Made by a program: the position numbers and the translations under genes
In this document: one piece after another, positions 62,533-64,000 of the stretch
Layout: each line of letters begins with the position of its first letter
Position numbering within the stretch: the first letter of the stretch is position 1
Assembly: GCF_014837175.1 (NCBI RefSeq)
Contig: NZ_JACYFR010000005.1
Coordinates: 62,001-126,000, forward strand
From: Cellulomonas sp. JH27-2
Lineage (GTDB): Bacteria; Actinomycetota; Actinomycetes; Actinomycetales; Cellulomonadaceae
DNA: 64,000 bases
Direction: 5' to 3'
The notes under the pieces: generated by a model
What the model was told of the DNA's origin: nothing
What the model saw: only the letters and a program-made list of their open reading frames with translations
Databases searched by the model: none

Positions 62533-63688
62533 GGCCGGCGGGCGTCAGGCCGAGCGACATCCCCGCGAGGCCGCGCTTGCGGGCCGTGAGGGCGGTCGCG
62601 ACCTGACGCATCGCCTGGGCGGCGGGGGAGTCGGGCTCGGCCAGGACCACGGGCGTGCCCCCGTCGCCGGCTTCGCGCAGGCGGACGTCGAGCGGCACCT
62701 GGCCCAGCACCTCGACGTCCGTGCCCGTCAGGCGGGTCAGGCTGGCGGCGACGCTCGCGCCGCCACCCTCGCCGAACAGGTGCAGGCGCGAGCCGTCGGG
62801 CTGCTCCAGCCAGGACATGTTCTCGACGACGCCGACGACGCGCTGCCGCGTCTGCACGGCCACCGACCCGGCGCGCTCTGCGACCTCCGCGGCCGCGACC
62901 TGCGGCGTCGTGACGACGACGATCTGCGAACCCGGCAGCAGCTGCGCCACCGAGATCGCGATGTCGCCCGTGCCGGGGGGCAGGTCCAGGAGCAGGACGT
63001 CCAGGTCACCCCAGAACACGTCGGCCAGGAACTGCTGCAGGGCCCGGTGCAGCATCGGGCCGCGCCACACCACGGGCTGGCCCGGCGGGACGAACATGCC
63101 GATCGAGACGACCTTCACGCCGTGCGCCTCGGGCGGCAGCAGCATGTCGTCGACCCGCGTCGGCTGCCGGTCGACCCCCAGCATGCGGGGGATCGAGAAG
63201 CCGTAGATGTCCGCGTCGACGATGCCGACGCGCAGCCCGTCGGCCGCCATCGCGACAGCCAGGTTGGCGGTGACCGACGACTTGCCGACGCCGCCCTTGC
63301 CCGACGCGATCGCGAAGACCTTCGTCAGCGAACCGGGCTGCGCGAACGGGATCACCGGTTCGGCGTCGGTGCCACGCAGCATGGTCCGCAGGGCGGCGCG
63401 CTGCTCCGCGTTCATCGCGCCCATCACGACGCGGGCCTCGTCGACCCCGTCCACCGTCATCGCGGCCGCGGTGACCTCGCGGGTCAGCGTCTCCTTGAGC
63501 GGGCAGCCGGGCGTCGTGAGGTCGATGCCGACCGTCGCCACGCCGTCCGCGACATCGACCGACCGGACCATCCCGAGCTCCGTGATCGGGCGGTGGATCT
63601 CCGGGTCCTGGACGCCGTCGAGCGCCGCGCGGACGGCGGCGACGATCTCGGACTGGTCGGTGGCCAGGTCGGGCTGGTCGGCAGGCAT
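62528..63688 (-). CDS. Mrp/NBP35-type iron-sulfur carrier ATPase
   Basis: A 386-residue Mrp protein for Fe-S cluster delivery. DUF59/MIP18 domain at residues 10-95 (AALDGVQDPEIHRPITELGMV, TTPGCPLKETLTREV). ParA-like ATPase from about 125: deviant Walker A SGKGGVGKSSVTANLAVA, DADIYGFSIPRMLG, GMFVPPGQPVVWRGPMLHRALQQFL and LLLDLPPGTGDI. No CxxC pair is present, as in many actinobacterial members. Start ATG 63688 has TACGAT seven bases upstream (leaderless); ATG 63697 lies inside that box. Confidence 0.92.
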   Translation of the reverse strand: MPADQPDLATDQSEIVAAVRAALDGVQDPEIHRPITELGMVRSVDVADGVATVGIDLTTPGCPLKETLTREVTAAAMTVDGVDEARVVMGAMNAEQRAALRTMLRGTDAEPVIPFAQPGSLTKVFAIASGKGGVGKSSVTANLAVAMAADGLRVGIVDADIYGFSIPRMLGVDRQPTRVDDMLLPPEAHGVKVVSIGMFVPPGQPVVWRGPMLHRALQQFLADVFWGDLDVLLLDLPPGTGDIAISVAQLLPGSQIVVVTTPQVAAAEVAERAGSVAVQTRQRVVGVVENMSWLEQPDGSRLHLFGEGGGASVAASLTRLTGTDVEVLGQVPLDVRLREAGDGGTPVVLAEPDSPAAQAMRQVATALTARKRGLAGMSLGLTPAGR

Positions 63689-63760
63689 GGTGCCCATCGT
63701 AGGTCGCACGACGAGCGGCTCCGTGGGCCGTCCGGCCCCGCCGGGTGCCAGGGGTACGGG

Positions 63761-64000
63761 TCAGCCGTCGCGTTCGGCGTCGTCGTCGGGCTCGTCGCGG
63801 CCCTCGCGCATCTCCTCCATGAGGTTGCGCAGCTCCGAGCGCACGAAGTCGCGGGTCGCGACCTCCGACAGCGCGATGCGCAGCGACGCCATCTCGCGCG
63901 CCAGGAACTCCGTGTCGGCGAGGTTGCGCTCGGCGCGCTGGCGATCCTGCTCGTACTGCACGCGGTCGCGGTCGGTCTGCCGGTTCTGCGCGAGCAGGAT
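63761..64000 (-). CDS. DUF1003 protein, C-terminal end only
   Basis: The last 79 codons of a protein entering from the right edge. LLAQNRQTDRDRVQYEQDRQRAERNLADTEFLAREMASLRIALSEVATRDFVRSELRNL (quoted here in part: LLAQNRQTDRDRVQYEQDR and RIALSEVATRDFVRSELRNL) is the coiled C-terminus of the DUF1003 membrane family. It ends in an acidic tail. The family is common next to mrp and CBS-domain magnesium transporter genes in actinobacteria. The membrane domain is outside the window. Confidence 0.75.
   Translation of the reverse strand: MLLAQNRQTDRDRVQYEQDRQRAERNLADTEFLAREMASLRIALSEVATRDFVRSELRNLMEEMREGRDEPDDDAERDG

Overview
The window is high-GC DNA with dense gene packing, many GTG starts and no tRNA, rRNA, CRISPR array or transposase that I can see. 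Gene content points to an actinobacterium of the Micrococcales, most like Cellulomonas: a giant secreted amylase-pullulanase, an esterase with a Pro-Thr linker and a family 2 cellulose-binding module, a DUF222/HNH protein, a PspC two-component system and the order sucC-sucD-DUF6350-purN-like-purH. The genus is inferred from gene content only.

Layout. 1-5.7 kb: end of phosphoketolase, SURF1, and a minus-strand operon of a two-gene ABC exporter plus ribosome-rescue factor ArfB. 5.8-9.0 kb: guaA and two small membrane proteins. 9.1-13.5 kb: divergent PspC/LiaF-like membrane proteins facing a PspC histidine kinase and a LuxR-type regulator. 13.5-20.3 kb: small membrane proteins, PcrA/UvrD helicase, an HTH/Clp_N pair with a clear promoter and twin operators, and an OatA-type acyltransferase. 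20.5-34.4 kb: central metabolism and purines (sucCD, a degenerate PurN-like gene, purH behind a ZTP riboswitch, icd), interspersed with a DUF6350 membrane protein, a TetR/NAD-reductase pair with four operators, an FAD reductase, DUF3017 and an aquaporin. 34.7-37.5 kb: DUF222-HNH protein behind a LexA-like box, then mdh. 37.9-54.2 kb: carbohydrate block with a 2346-residue amylase-pullulanase, a sugar ABC importer without its ATPase, a ROK-XylF-XylG-XylH operon and an acetylxylan/feruloyl-type esterase with CBM2. 54.4-64 kb: ArsR/AHSA1 pair, purU, GNAT, APH-like kinase, a secreted HExxH protein, glyA-folD behind a second ZTP riboswitch, a VOC protein, exonuclease III, Mrp and a truncated DUF1003 protein.

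How the genes work together. glyA and folD make 10-formyl-THF, purH consumes it and purU hydrolyses it to formate. Both purH and glyA-folD carry ZTP riboswitches, which sense the starved-formyl-THF signal. The only purN-like gene here has lost its active-site region, so the GAR formylation step may rest on another enzyme. sucCD and icd share a CTCGATGT-type palindrome over their promoters, suggesting one TCA-cycle regulator. The carbohydrate block couples extracellular starch and xylan breakdown to sugar import, with separate candidate operators. Many genes have a TANNNT box 5-9 bases before the start codon and no Shine-Dalgarno, as expected for leaderless mRNAs.
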